Shown here: positions 17,400-26,700 of the stretch, piece by piece
Numbering within the stretch: position 1 is the first letter of the stretch
Layout of the letters: every line of letters begins with the position of its first letter
From: Caldovatus aquaticus
GTDB taxonomy: Bacteria; Pseudomonadota; Alphaproteobacteria; Acetobacterales; Acetobacteraceae
DNA length: 64,000 nucleotides
Assembly: GCF_019458025.1 (NCBI RefSeq)
Contig: NZ_JAHZUY010000002.1
Location: 1 to 64,000 of the forward strand
Reading direction: 5' to 3'
The notes under the pieces: generated by a model
Told to the model about the DNA's origin: nothing
What the model saw: only the letters and a program-made list of their open reading frames with translations
Database searches by the model: none
Program-made: the position numbers and the translations under genes

Positions 17400-18122
17400 T
17401 CAGGCCGCTTTCGCCGGCACCAGCTCGGCCTCGATCCGTCCGTCGCGCAGGCTCACCAGGCGATCGAAACGGTCGAAGATCTTCTCGTCGTGGGTGACGA
17501 CCAGGATCGCCGCCTGCTGCTCCTGCGCGACCTGGCGGAGCAGGTCCATCACTACCCGCGCCCGCTCGGAATCGAGCGCCGCGGTCGGCTCGTCGGCGAG
17601 GATGATGCGCGGGCGATTCGCCAGCGCCCGCGCGATCGCGACGCGCTGCGCCTCGCCCCCCGAGAGCCTTGCCGGCATCGCCGTCGCGCGGCGGCCGACC
17701 TGCAGGTAGTCGAGCAGCTCCCGCGCCCGCCGCCGCGCCTCGGCGAGCCCTACGCCGGCGAGCGTCATCGCCAGCGCGACGTTGTCGGTCGCATCCAGGA
17801 AAGGCAGCAGGTTGTGGAACTGGAAGATGAAGCCGATCTTCTCGCGCCGCAGCGCGCGCAGGTCGCGCCGGCGGTAGCGCCCGCCCTCCCACACCGTCTC
17901 GCCGGCGAGCGCGAGCCTTCCCGCGTCGGGCTCGAGGATGCAGGCGATCAGGTTGAGCAGCGTGGACTTGCCGCTGCCCGAGGGCCCGCGCAGCCCGACC
18001 ACCGTCCCCGCCTCGACCGAGAGCGTGATGTCGGAGAGCGCCTGCACCCGCGCCTCGCCCTCGCCGAATCCCTTGGCGATGCCTTCCAGCACGACCAGCG
18101 GAGGGGATGCGGTCCCGCCCAT
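17400..18122 (-). CDS. ABC exporter ATP-binding protein (MacB/DevA-like)
   Basis: A 240-residue ATPase of the LolD/MacB/DevA class. Walker A GPSGSGKST, Q-loop FIFQFHNLLPFL, signature LSGGEAQR, Walker B IILADEP and His loop VTHD are intact. It completes a three-gene exporter with the permease (18125-19261) and the membrane fusion protein (19258-20418), all on the minus strand in the order fusion-permease-ATPase. The start is ATG 18122, two bases after the permease stop, or GTG 18128 overlapping it. The substrate is unknown; related systems export peptides, glycolipids or heme. Confidence 0.9.
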   Translation of the reverse strand: MGGTASPPLVVLEGIAKGFGEGEARVQALSDITLSVEAGTVVGLRGPSGSGKSTLLNLIACILEPDAGRLALAGETVWEGGRYRRRDLRALRREKIGFIFQFHNLLPFLDATDNVALAMTLAGVGLAEARRRARELLDYLQVGRRATAMPARLSGGEAQRVAIARALANRPRIILADEPTAALDSERARVVMDLLRQVAQEQQAAILVVTHDEKIFDRFDRLVSLRDGRIEAELVPAKAA

Positions 18123-18124
18123 GC

Positions 18125-19261
18125 TCACCCGCCGAGCGCCTGCTGGGGCTCGACCCGCAGCGCGAGCCGCACGCCGAGCAGGCTGGCGACCAGGCAGATC
18201 GCCGCCACCAGGAGGGCGAAGCCGGTCACCTCCTCCGGCCCCAGCGCGACCCGGCGCGGGAAGAAGTCCTTCACCGAGAACAGCAGCGACGCGCCGCCCG
18301 CCAGCCCCACGATCCCGAGCGCCATCGCCTGCTGCACGATCAGCCCGACGATGGTGCGGTCGCGCGCGCCGATCAGCTTCAGGGTCGCGATCTCGCGCAG
18401 CTTGTCGAGGGTCAGGGTATAGACGATCAGCGCCACCACCACGGCCGAGGCGATCAGCAGCACCACGGTGAACATGCCGAGCTGCACCCGCGCCCGCGCC
18501 ACCACGCTGCGCGTCAGCACCTCCTCCTGCTCGGCCGCGGTGAGGGCGGAGAGGTGCTTCCAGCGGCGCACCTCCTCGGCCACGGCCTCGACGCGCTGGT
18601 TGGGCGAGACGCGGGCGATCACGGCGTTCACCGTGTCCGTCCCGGCAGTGCCACCGCCGGCGGCGAGCTGGCGCCGCGCCGCCGGAGGGGCGAGGCGGAA
18701 CTGCAGCTCCTGCCCGTCGCGCAGCGTGATCCAGGCGAGCGGGTCGCCGCCGGAGGAGACGGCGCCCTCCGTCAGCCCGACCACGCGGAAGCGCTGCCCG
18801 CCCATCTCCAGCGTCGCGCCGACGGGCAGGCCGGCGCGGCGGTCGGCCACCATCTCGAACCGCCCGCGGGCGATGCCGCGGCCGGCGGTCAGCACCGGCG
18901 GGCCGCCGGGCCGGTCCGGCTCGTAGGCGACGAGCTGCAGGCGCAGCACCCCGCCGCCGGGGCGCGTCACCTCCGCGGTCTGGAAGGTCACCGCCCCGGC
19001 CTCGCGCACGCCGGGCAGCCGCGCCACCGCCTCGCGCACGTCGCCCGGGATGCGCGAACTCTCGGCGAAGGGGCCGCGCGTGCCCTCCTCCACCACCCAG
19101 AGGTCCGCGCCGAGCGCCCGCGGCAGGGACAGCGCATCCTCCACCACCCCGCGGTAGATGCCGACCATCGCCAGCGCCACGCCGAGCAGCAGGCCGAGGC
19201 CGAGGCAGGTCAGCAGGAAGCGGCCGAGGTTGTGGCGGATGTCGCGCAGCGCGAGGTTCAC
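18125..19261 (-). CDS. ABC exporter permease, FtsX/MacB type (DevC-like)
   Basis: A 378-residue inner-membrane permease with one N-terminal helix (FLLTCLGLGLLLGVALAMVG), a long extracytoplasmic domain (about 45-255) and three C-terminal helices bearing the FtsX domain (LREIATLKLIGARDRTIVGL). This is the DevC/MacB permease layout. The gene starts at GTG 19261, whose GTGA overlaps the stop of the membrane-fusion gene, so the two are translationally coupled. It gives the energy-coupled part of the exporter with the downstream ATPase. Confidence 0.88.
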   Translation of the reverse strand: MNLALRDIRHNLGRFLLTCLGLGLLLGVALAMVGIYRGVVEDALSLPRALGADLWVVEEGTRGPFAESSRIPGDVREAVARLPGVREAGAVTFQTAEVTRPGGGVLRLQLVAYEPDRPGGPPVLTAGRGIARGRFEMVADRRAGLPVGATLEMGGQRFRVVGLTEGAVSSGGDPLAWITLRDGQELQFRLAPPAARRQLAAGGGTAGTDTVNAVIARVSPNQRVEAVAEEVRRWKHLSALTAAEQEEVLTRSVVARARVQLGMFTVVLLIASAVVVALIVYTLTLDKLREIATLKLIGARDRTIVGLIVQQAMALGIVGLAGGASLLFSVKDFFPRRVALGPEEVTGFALLVAAICLVASLLGVRLALRVEPQQALGG

Positions 19262-20418
19262 GGCCGCGCCCCCGCCGCGCGCGCCGCACGCCCCTCGCGC
19301 ATGCCGGGAACCGGCCGCGTCACCACCTCCGCCCCGGCGGGCAGCGAGGCGGGGTCGAGCGCCGCGCGCGCATCCAGCGTGCGGGCGAGGAAGCGCACCT
19401 CGCGCCGGGCGAGCGCGCCGCCCTCGATCGTCCAGACGCGGCCCGCGGCGCCGTCGAAGCCCTCGATCGCCGCCTCCGGCACGAGTCGCGCGGCGGGCAG
19501 GCGGCCGGTCTCGATCTCGGCGGTGATCTGCTCGCCGAGGATCGGCTGCGGCGGGCAGCGCTCGCAGCGCAGGTTGACGCGCCTCTCCTCGGTCACGCGG
19601 TCGCTCTCGAGGCCGATGCGTGCGACGCGCGCGGAGAACGTCTCGCCCGGCAGCGAGCGCAGCCGCACCTCGGCCGGCTGCCCCTCGCGGATCGCCCCGG
19701 CCCGCCCCTCGTCCACGTAGACGAGCGCCCACAGGCTGCCCGGCTCGACGAGGGTGAACACCGCCTCGCCGGGGGCGAGCGCCGCGCCCGGCTCGCGGTG
19801 GCGGGCGATCACCACGGCGTCGAAGGGGGCGGTCAGCACATGCTTGGCGAGCGCCGTCCGCTCGGCGAGCAGCGCCGCCCGCGCATCGGCCAGCGCCGCC
19901 CGCGCCACGGCGAGATCGGCGCGCGCCACGGCGAGGTCGGCCTGGGCCGCGGCGGCCTCCGTCTCCGCCTGCTCGGCGGTCTCGAGCGGGGCGTTGCCGC
20001 GGGCGGCGAGTTCCCGCCGCCGCTGCGCCGTGGCGGCGCGCTGGCGGGCGAGGACCTGCGCCCGCTCGTAGGCGGCGGCGACGCGGAGCTGCTGCGCCTC
20101 GGCGTTCTCGAGCTGCGCCTCGGCGCGCGCCACGCGCGCCTCCTGGCTCGCCGGGTTGAGACGGGCAAGCACGGCGCCGGCGGCGACCCGGTCGCCGTGA
20201 TCCGCCTCGACCGCGACCAGGGTCCCGGCGACCTCGAAGCCAACGCGGGAGAGCACGCGCGCCTCGACCGTGCCGAGGCCGAAGACGCGGATCGGCACGT
20301 CGCGCTCCTCGACGGCGACGGGGAGTTCGAGCGGGCGACCGCGCAGGGTCCAGGCGCCGCCGGCGAGGGCGGCCGTGACCAGGAGGAAGGCGAACAGGAT
20401 CGAAAGACGGCGGCGCAT
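19258..20418 (-). CDS. HlyD/DevB-family membrane fusion protein
   Basis: A 386-residue periplasmic adaptor. An N-terminal signal anchor (RLSILFAFLLVTAALAGGAW) is followed by a biotinyl-lipoyl-like half motif (VLSRVGFEVAGTLVAVEADHGD), a long Ala/Glu-rich coiled-coil hairpin (about 100-200), the second half motif (LTAPFDAVVIARHREPGAAL) and a beta-barrel/membrane-proximal region. A CxxC pair (RCERCPP) sits in the beta region, unusual for this family. ATG 20418 is chosen as the first start before the signal anchor. The gene leads the three-gene exporter operon; an outer-membrane TolC partner is not in the window. Confidence 0.88.
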   Translation of the reverse strand: MRRRLSILFAFLLVTAALAGGAWTLRGRPLELPVAVEERDVPIRVFGLGTVEARVLSRVGFEVAGTLVAVEADHGDRVAAGAVLARLNPASQEARVARAEAQLENAEAQQLRVAAAYERAQVLARQRAATAQRRRELAARGNAPLETAEQAETEAAAAQADLAVARADLAVARAALADARAALLAERTALAKHVLTAPFDAVVIARHREPGAALAPGEAVFTLVEPGSLWALVYVDEGRAGAIREGQPAEVRLRSLPGETFSARVARIGLESDRVTEERRVNLRCERCPPQPILGEQITAEIETGRLPAARLVPEAAIEGFDGAAGRVWTIEGGALARREVRFLARTLDARAALDPASLPAGAEVVTRPVPGMREGRAARAAGARP

Positions 20419-20562
20419 CGGCTCCTCGGCCAGCCGGCGGAATCGCGGCGGGGCGCGACGCTCATGCGCCCCTTCCGCCCGCGCAGCGTTGATCCATCTC
20501 AACAGGAAAGGGGGGCCAGATCCAGACCCGCGAACGGGGCGCGGCCCGGGCGGCGGCCGGGC

Positions 20563-21033
20563 TCAGGCGGCGCCGGACGGCGCCGCCGCGGCCAGCGGCT
20601 CGACCACCGCCGCGGTGCCGCGCACGCCGACCACGCGCACCGCCTCGCCCTCGCGCAGCGTGGCGCCGCCGGCGGGCAGCGCCGGCCAGTCGCTGTCGCC
20701 GACCCGCACGCGCAGCTCGGGGCCGGCCGCCGCGACGATCAGCCCGGTGCGGCCGACCAGGCCGGCATCGGGGGTGTTCACCCGCGGGCGGGGCGCCCTG
20801 CTGCCGCGCAGCCGCAGGGCCAGGGCGACGCCGGCGGCGAGCAGCACCAGGAACACCACCACCGCATCGGCGAACCCGGCCGCCGGCGCCGCCAGCAGGT
20901 AGAGGCCGGTGCCGATCGCCGCCAGGCCGATCCAGAGCAGGAAGATGCCGGGCAGCACCACCTCCGCCGCGAGCAGGACCAGGCCGGCGAGGATCCAGAG
21001 CAGGGCGGGGTCGAGCGGAAGCCCGTCGCGCAT
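20563..21033 (-). CDS. NfeD family membrane protein
   Basis: A 156-residue NfeD1b-type protein. Two or three hydrophobic segments (LWILAGLVLLAAEVVLPG, FLLWIGLAAIGTGLYLLA, AVVVFLVLLAAGVALAL) are followed by an OB-fold soluble domain (about 85-145) with GLVGRTGLIVAAAGPELRVRVG. NfeD partners bind SPFH/stomatin proteins encoded next to them, and the stomatin gene ends 9 bp upstream here, so they are an operon and probably a membrane-microdomain complex. Confidence 0.9.
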   Translation of the reverse strand: MRDGLPLDPALLWILAGLVLLAAEVVLPGIFLLWIGLAAIGTGLYLLAAPAAGFADAVVVFLVLLAAGVALALRLRGSRAPRPRVNTPDAGLVGRTGLIVAAAGPELRVRVGDSDWPALPAGGATLREGEAVRVVGVRGTAAVVEPLAAAAPSGAA

Positions 21034-21042
21034 CGGGCGGCC

Positions 21043-22134
21043 TCAGGCCCGGCCCCACGGCGAGCCCGGCGCCGACAGCGGCGTGGCGACGGGCTGGCTC
21101 GTCGCGGGGCCGGGCGGCGGAGGCGACGAGGCGGGCGCCGGCGGCGGCGACGCGGTGGCGGATCCGCCGCCCGGGCGGGACGGCGGCCGGCGCGGCCCGC
21201 CGCCCGGCGGAGGCGCGCCCCCGTCTCCGCCCGTCCCGCGCAGCAGCTCCAGGGCCTGGGCGATGCCGCCCGCGAGCGCGGTGGATTCCATCGGCACGAT
21301 CACCAGCTTCTGCGCTTGGTTCTGCGCCAGTTGCTCGAACGCCCGCACGTACTTGTCGCTGATGAAGTAGCGCAGCGCGTCCGTTCCCGTTCCGGTCGCG
21401 ACCTCGGCGACCATGCGGGTGGCGTTGGCCTCGGCCTCGGCGAGGCGCTCGCGCGCCTCGGCGTCGCGGAAGGCGGCCTCGCGCCGTCCCTCGGCGGCGA
21501 GGATCAGCGCCTGCTTCTGTCCTTCGGCGCGCTTGATCTCCGCCTCGCGCTCGCCCTCGGCGCGCGCCACCGTGGCGCGGCGCTCGCGCTCCGCGGTCAT
21601 CTGCAGGTTCATGGCGCGGATCAGGTTCTCGGGCGGCTCGATCTTGCGGATCTCGACACGGCTGACCTTGACGCCCCACGGGTCGGTCGCCCCGTCGAGG
21701 ATCGCGAGCAGCGAGGAGTTGATGCGGTCGCGCGAGGAAAGCGTCTGGTCGAGGTCCATCTCGCCGATCACCGCGCGGATGTTGGTCATGGCGAGCTGGG
21801 TCAGCGCCACCTGGAGATCCTGGACCTGATAGGCCGCCTTGGCCGGGTCCATGACGCGGTAGTAGACGATGCCGTCCACCTTCACCGTGGCGTTGTCGCG
21901 CGTGATGACGTCCTGTTCCGGGATGTCGAGCACCACCTCCTGCACGTTCATCTTGTGCCCGATCGCGTCGATGTAGGGCACGATGAAGTTGAGGCCGGGA
22001 TGCAGCAGCCGCGTGAAGGCGCCGAAGCGCTCGACGGTCCAGACCTCGCCCTGCGGCACCTGCTTGATGCCCTTCCAGAGCGTCAGGACCGCCAGCAGGG
22101 CCAGGACGATCAGGACCAGATTCGCACCCGACAT
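21043..22134 (-). CDS. SPFH/Band 7 (stomatin/QmcA-like) membrane protein
   Basis: A 363-residue stomatin-family scaffold. One N-terminal transmembrane helix (LVLIVLALLAVLTLWKGI) anchors an SPFH domain with QVPQGEVWTVERFG, LHPGLNFIVPYID and VITRDNATVKVDGIVYYRV, followed by a long Glu/Ala/Arg coiled coil (about 190-260) and an unusually long Pro/Gly/Ser-rich disordered tail (about 295-363). The tail is longer than in E. coli QmcA. ATG 22134 has GGGAAG about 10 nt upstream. It is followed by nfeD after 9 bp. Confidence 0.92.
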   Translation of the reverse strand: MSGANLVLIVLALLAVLTLWKGIKQVPQGEVWTVERFGAFTRLLHPGLNFIVPYIDAIGHKMNVQEVVLDIPEQDVITRDNATVKVDGIVYYRVMDPAKAAYQVQDLQVALTQLAMTNIRAVIGEMDLDQTLSSRDRINSSLLAILDGATDPWGVKVSRVEIRKIEPPENLIRAMNLQMTAERERRATVARAEGEREAEIKRAEGQKQALILAAEGRREAAFRDAEARERLAEAEANATRMVAEVATGTGTDALRYFISDKYVRAFEQLAQNQAQKLVIVPMESTALAGGIAQALELLRGTGGDGGAPPPGGGPRRPPSRPGGGSATASPPPAPASSPPPPGPATSQPVATPLSAPGSPWGRA

Positions 22135-22274
22135 CGGCAGGGCTTCCCTCACCGGCTCCGCGGAACGCAGCCGGAAGGATACCCCGGAACCCGCGCCGCC
22201 GCGAGCCCGACTCGTGCCTTGCGCCGGGTCTGCGCTACGCTGCGCCGACGGCACCGATCGGGAGACGAGAGGGA

Positions 22275-23066
22275 ATGCGCATGATCGAAGGAGCCTCCAC
22301 GCCGCTGCCGGTGGACCTTAGCGGGCTTCGGGTGGCGATCAGCGCCGGCGCCGGCGGCATCGGGCGGGTGATGGCGGACTGCTTCGCCGCCCGCGGGGCG
22401 CGGGTGTTCGTCTGCGACGTGGACGCCGAGGCGCTCGCCGCCTGCCCGCACCCCGGCCTGCGCGCCGACATGGCCGAGGTCGCGGAGTGCGAGGGCTTCG
22501 TGGACGCCGCGGTGGACCGCCTGGGCGGCCTCGACGTGCTGGTGAACAACGCCGGCATCGCCGGCCCGACGGCGCGGGTCGAGGACGTGGCGCCGGAGGA
22601 TCTCGAGCGGACCCTGCGCATAGACCTCGCCGCGATGTTCCACTGCGCCCGCCGCGCCGTCCCGGCGCTGCGGGCGGCCGGCGGCGGGGCGATCATCAAC
22701 CTCTCCTCGGCGGCGGGCAAGTTCGGCTTCCCGCTGCGGAGCCCCTACGCCGCGGCGAAATGGGGCGTGGTCGGCTTCACCAGGTCGCTCGCCGCTGAGC
22801 TCGGCCCGGACGGCATCCGGGTGAACGCGATCCTGCCCGGCCTGGTCGCCGGCGAGCGCATCCGCCGCGTCATCGAGGCGAAGTCGCAGGCACTCGGCGT
22901 GCCGTTCCGCGAGCAGGAGCAGAAGCTGCTCGCCGCGGCCTCGCTCCGCTGCTACGTGACGCCGCACGACATCGCCAACATGGCGCTCTATCTCTGCTCG
23001 CCCTTCGGCGCCACCATCAGCGGCCAGGCGCTGAGCGTGGACGGCGACCTGCAGTACCTGGGCTGA
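22275..23066 (+). CDS. SDR-family oxidoreductase
   Basis: A 263-residue short-chain dehydrogenase/reductase. The cofactor loop reads AISAGAGGIG (a variant of TGxxxGIG), followed by NNAGIAG, catalytic Ser in INLSSAAGKFG, YxxxK in SPYAAAKWG, and VNAILPGLV. The C-terminal part (RCYVTPHDIANMALYLCS...SVDGDLQYLG) is typical of this class. ATG 22275 follows GGAGACGAGAGGGA; the ATG two codons later is an alternative. It is divergent from the stomatin gene with a 140-bp promoter region between. The substrate is unknown. Confidence 0.9.
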   Translation: MRMIEGASTPLPVDLSGLRVAISAGAGGIGRVMADCFAARGARVFVCDVDAEALAACPHPGLRADMAEVAECEGFVDAAVDRLGGLDVLVNNAGIAGPTARVEDVAPEDLERTLRIDLAAMFHCARRAVPALRAAGGGAIINLSSAAGKFGFPLRSPYAAAKWGVVGFTRSLAAELGPDGIRVNAILPGLVAGERIRRVIEAKSQALGVPFREQEQKLLAAASLRCYVTPHDIANMALYLCSPFGATISGQALSVDGDLQYLG

Positions 23067-23079
23067 GGCGAGGCCGCGC

Positions 23080-23652
23080 TCAGGCCGCCGGGGACCGCTT
23101 CAGCCGCCCGGCGAAGGTCTTGCGGAACTTCGCCACCTTCGGCGCGATCACCGCGCGGCAGTAGCCGGACCACGGGTTGCGCGCGAAGTAGTCCTGGTGC
23201 TCCGGCTCGGCCGGCCAGAACTCCGCCGCGGGCACCAGTTCCGTCACCAGCGGCGCGTCCCAGACGCCGGCCTGCCCGACCTCGCGCATCACCGCCTCCG
23301 CAGTGCGGCGCTGCGCCTCGGAGTGGTAGAGGATGATCGAGCGGTACTGCGGCCCGACATCGGCACCCTGGCGATCCTTCGTCGTCGGGTCGTGGATGGC
23401 GAAGAACACGCGCAGCAGGTCGGCATAGGAGACGACCTGCGGGTCGAAGGCGATCTGCACCACCTCCGCGTGCCCGGTCGCCTTGCCGCAGACCTGCTCG
23501 TAGGTGGGGTTGGGGACTTGCCCGCCGGCGTAGCCGCAGACCACGCGGCTCACGCCCGCGAGCTCGCGATAGACCGCATCGAGGCACCAGAAGCACCCGC
23601 CGCCGAGCGTCGCCACCTCCTGCCCCTCCGCCGCCTCGTGCGTCGCCGTCAT
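23080..23652 (-). CDS. msrA: Peptide-methionine (S)-S-oxide reductase MsrA
   Basis: A 190-residue cytoplasmic repair enzyme that reduces methionine-S-sulfoxide in proteins. The catalytic motif is GGCFWC (nucleophile Cys20), with a second Cys three residues later in place of the usual Gly. The family blocks CGYAGGQVPNPTYEQVCGKATGHAE and YRSIILYHSEAQ (read separately) are intact. The C-terminal GYCRAVIAPKVAKFRKTF contains the Cys likely used for resolving. ATG 23652 is the first good start. It is convergent with the SDR gene after 13 bp. Confidence 0.95.
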   Translation of the reverse strand: MTATHEAAEGQEVATLGGGCFWCLDAVYRELAGVSRVVCGYAGGQVPNPTYEQVCGKATGHAEVVQIAFDPQVVSYADLLRVFFAIHDPTTKDRQGADVGPQYRSIILYHSEAQRRTAEAVMREVGQAGVWDAPLVTELVPAAEFWPAEPEHQDYFARNPWSGYCRAVIAPKVAKFRKTFAGRLKRSPAA

Positions 23653-23743
23653 GGATCCGCCTCCTCGCCCCACGGTGGCAGCCAAGATGGGAAACGGGAC
23701 GATCCCCGGAAAGGTGCGGAGCCCCGGCCCGGCGGCCGCCGGA

Positions 23744-26700
23744 TCACGGCGCGAACAGGAAATCCGCCGGCAGCAGGGCGCTCTTCTGCACGTTCAGCAG
23801 CACCAGCGCCTCGCCCCCGCCGAGCGCGACCGCGAGATTGGCGCCGACCTGTTGCGATGCCGCCAGCAGCGCCTCGAAGGACTGGATCGCGGTGCCGCGC
23901 AGCTCGATCTGGTCGCCGCCGGGGAGGAAGTCCGTGATGGTATCGGTGCCGCCGCCGCGGGCGATCAGGAAGGTGTCGCGCCCCTCCCCGCCGTTCAGGC
24001 GGTCGTTCCCCTCCCCGCCCAGCAGGGTGTCGGCGCCGGCCTCGCCGAACAGCCGGTCGGCCTCCGCCCCACCCGCCAGCCGATCGGCGCCGTCGCCCCC
24101 CACCAGCAGGTCGGCGCCCGCCCCGCCCTCCAGGAGGTCGGCGTCGCCAAGGCCGTAGAGCGTGTCGGCCCCGCCCCCGCCCAACAGCGTGTCGTCGCCG
24201 CCATGGCCGACCAACCGGTTGGCGGCGTCGTTGCCGACCAGCAGGTTGGCGAGCGCGTTGCCGACCCCGTAGCTGCCCGCGCCGAGCACCAGCGCCTCGA
24301 CCTCGGCCGGCAGGGAGCAGCCTTCGCCGGCCTCGAGCACGATCGTGTCGGCCCCGCCCCCGGCCGCCTCGACCACCCGGTCGCGCGTGGCGTCGAGGCG
24401 GTAGAGGTCGTCGCCCGCCCCGCCCGCCAGCGTGTCGTCGCCCGCCTCGCCCGCCAGCTCGTCGGCGCCGTCCCCGCCGCTCAGCCAGTCGTTCCCCTCC
24501 CCGCCCAGCAGGGTGTCGGCGCCGGCCTCGCCGAACAGCCGGTCGGCCTCCGCCCCGCCCGCCAGCCGGTCGGCGCCGTCGCCCCCCACCAGCAGGTCGG
24601 CGCCCGCCCCGCCCTCCAGGAGGTCGGCGTCGCCAAGGCCGTAGAGCGTGTCGGCCCCGCCCCCGCCCAGCAGCGTGTCGTCGCCCGCCTCGCCCTCCAG
24701 GCGGTCGGCACCCTCGCCCCCATAGAGAAGGTCGCGGCCAAGGCCGCCCCGCAGCGTATCGGCGCCGCCGCCTCCATACAGCCGGTCGTCGCCGCCTTCG
24801 CCGAGCAACAGGTTGCGATCCGTCGCGGCGTCGGACTCGCCGTTCTCGTCGCCTTCGGCGAAGAGCTCGTCCTCGCCCTCGCCGCCGCGCAGCGTGTCGG
24901 CGCCGGTGCCGCCCCAGAGCTGGTCGGCGCCGGCCCCGCCGAGCAGGAAGTCGGAGCCCGCGCCGCCTTCCAGCCGGTCGTTGCCGCCACCGCCCGCGAG
25001 CGTGTCGTTGCCGAGCAGTCCGAAGATCTGATCGGCGCCGGCCCCGCCGGCCAGGTTGTCGTTCCCCGGCCCGCCGGCGCTCGCGAGGAAGGTGCCGGGA
25101 AGGAAGCCGGATTGGCTCAGCACGCTGGTGCCGCGGATCCGCGCCACCATGTCCTGCGCGCCGAGCAGCGAGTCGCGATCCAGGTCGGCCACCAGCCACC
25201 CGCCCGCCGCCACTCCGTTCTCGGCCACCGGCAGCCAGAAGACCTGCACGTGGCCGTTGCCGACGTCCTTGCCCGGAAGCACGAAGCCGAGCGGCGGCGC
25301 GGCGCTTCCGGTGGCGTCCAGCGGCGGGCCGGGGAACGCCGCGCCGCACCAGAGCAGCGGCATCGGCCCCTCGGGCGTCATCACGAACCCGTCCGGCGAA
25401 TCGAAGGCGATCCGGTCGCCTTGCGCGGGGGTGAAGTCCTCCAGGAGGTCCGGCGCCTGGCCGCTGGAGGCGGGCGCCCCGGCGAGCTGCACCTCGATCA
25501 GGAACCGGTCGGCGCCGAGGCCGCCCGCGAGCGTGTCGCTCCCGGGACCGCCGGCCAGGGTGTCGTTGCCGTCGCCGCCCGCGATGCGGTCGTCGCCGGG
25601 CCCGCCGTTGATCCGGTCATGGCCCGCGCCGCCCGCGAAGGTGTCGTTGCCGCCGAGGTCGTAGAGCAGGTCGTCGCCGGCGCCGCCGTCCAGGACGGTG
25701 GTCCCGCCGCCGCCGAACAGGGTGTCGTTGCCGTCACCGCCGCGCAGCGTGTCGAGCCCGCCGCCGCCGACCAGCAGGTCGTCGCCCGCGCCGCCGTCGA
25801 GCAGGTTGCCCTGCTCGGGCGCGTCGCGCAGCCAGGGATCGTCGTCCTCGGCGTAGAGGGTGTCGAAGCCCTCGCCGCCCTGCAGCGTGTCGCTGCCGGT
25901 GCCGCCGCGCAGGATGTCGCCATGCTCGCCGCCGAGGAGGCTGTCGTCCCCCGCCCCGCCCCAGAGCTGGTCGGCGCCCAGGCCGCCCGCGAGCGTGTCG
26001 TTGCCCCCCTCGCCCCAGGCGCTGTCGTCGAGGCCGCCCGTGGCGAGGGAATCGGCGCCCGGGGTGCCGTGCCAGCCCGCGATCTCGGCAAGGAAATCCG
26101 CCGCGCAGAGCGCGACGGGCGCCTCGCCGGCCGCGGGGGCGAGGCGCAGCAGGACGTCGTTCGGCCCGATCCGCCCGTCGTCGTCGGCGTCGAGCCAGAT
26201 CCGGAAGGGCGCGGTCGCGTCGGTCGGGTCGTGGCGCCATACTAGGTCGGCGAAGCCGTCGCCGATCAGCGGCTCGGGCAGTTGCGGCGGGCCGCCATAG
26301 CCGCCGAAGTCGAAGGCGACCGGCCCCAGGCTGAAGGCGAGGGCGCGGCCGAGGCGCATCGCGGCGGGCAGCGCGATCAGGTCGCCGCCCGCGGTCGCGG
26401 CGCCCTCGAAGTCGAGGATCAGGTCCGGGGCCGCCGGCGCGCTCTGCGCGGCACCCGGCTCGAGCACGAGGAACAGGTCCGCCCCCGCCCCGCCGCGCAG
26501 CCGGTCCGCCCCGCCGCCGCCGGCGAGCGTATCGGCGCCGGCCCCGCCCGAGAGGCTGTCGTTCCCCGCCCCGCCCTCGAGCCGGTCGGCTCCGCCCCCG
26601 CCGGCGAGCGTATCGGCGCCGGCCCCGCCGAGCAGCGCCAGGGCGGTGCCGGCCACGGCCCCGCCGTCCAGGACCAGCGCATCGCCGGCTTGGCGCTGGC

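Noticed and set aside
19258-20418. Membrane fusion protein as exporter for the RTX protein
   Set aside because: Its operon partners are an FtsX-type permease and a LolD-like ATPase, not an HlyB/PrtD-type ABC exporter, so it is not a type I secretion system.
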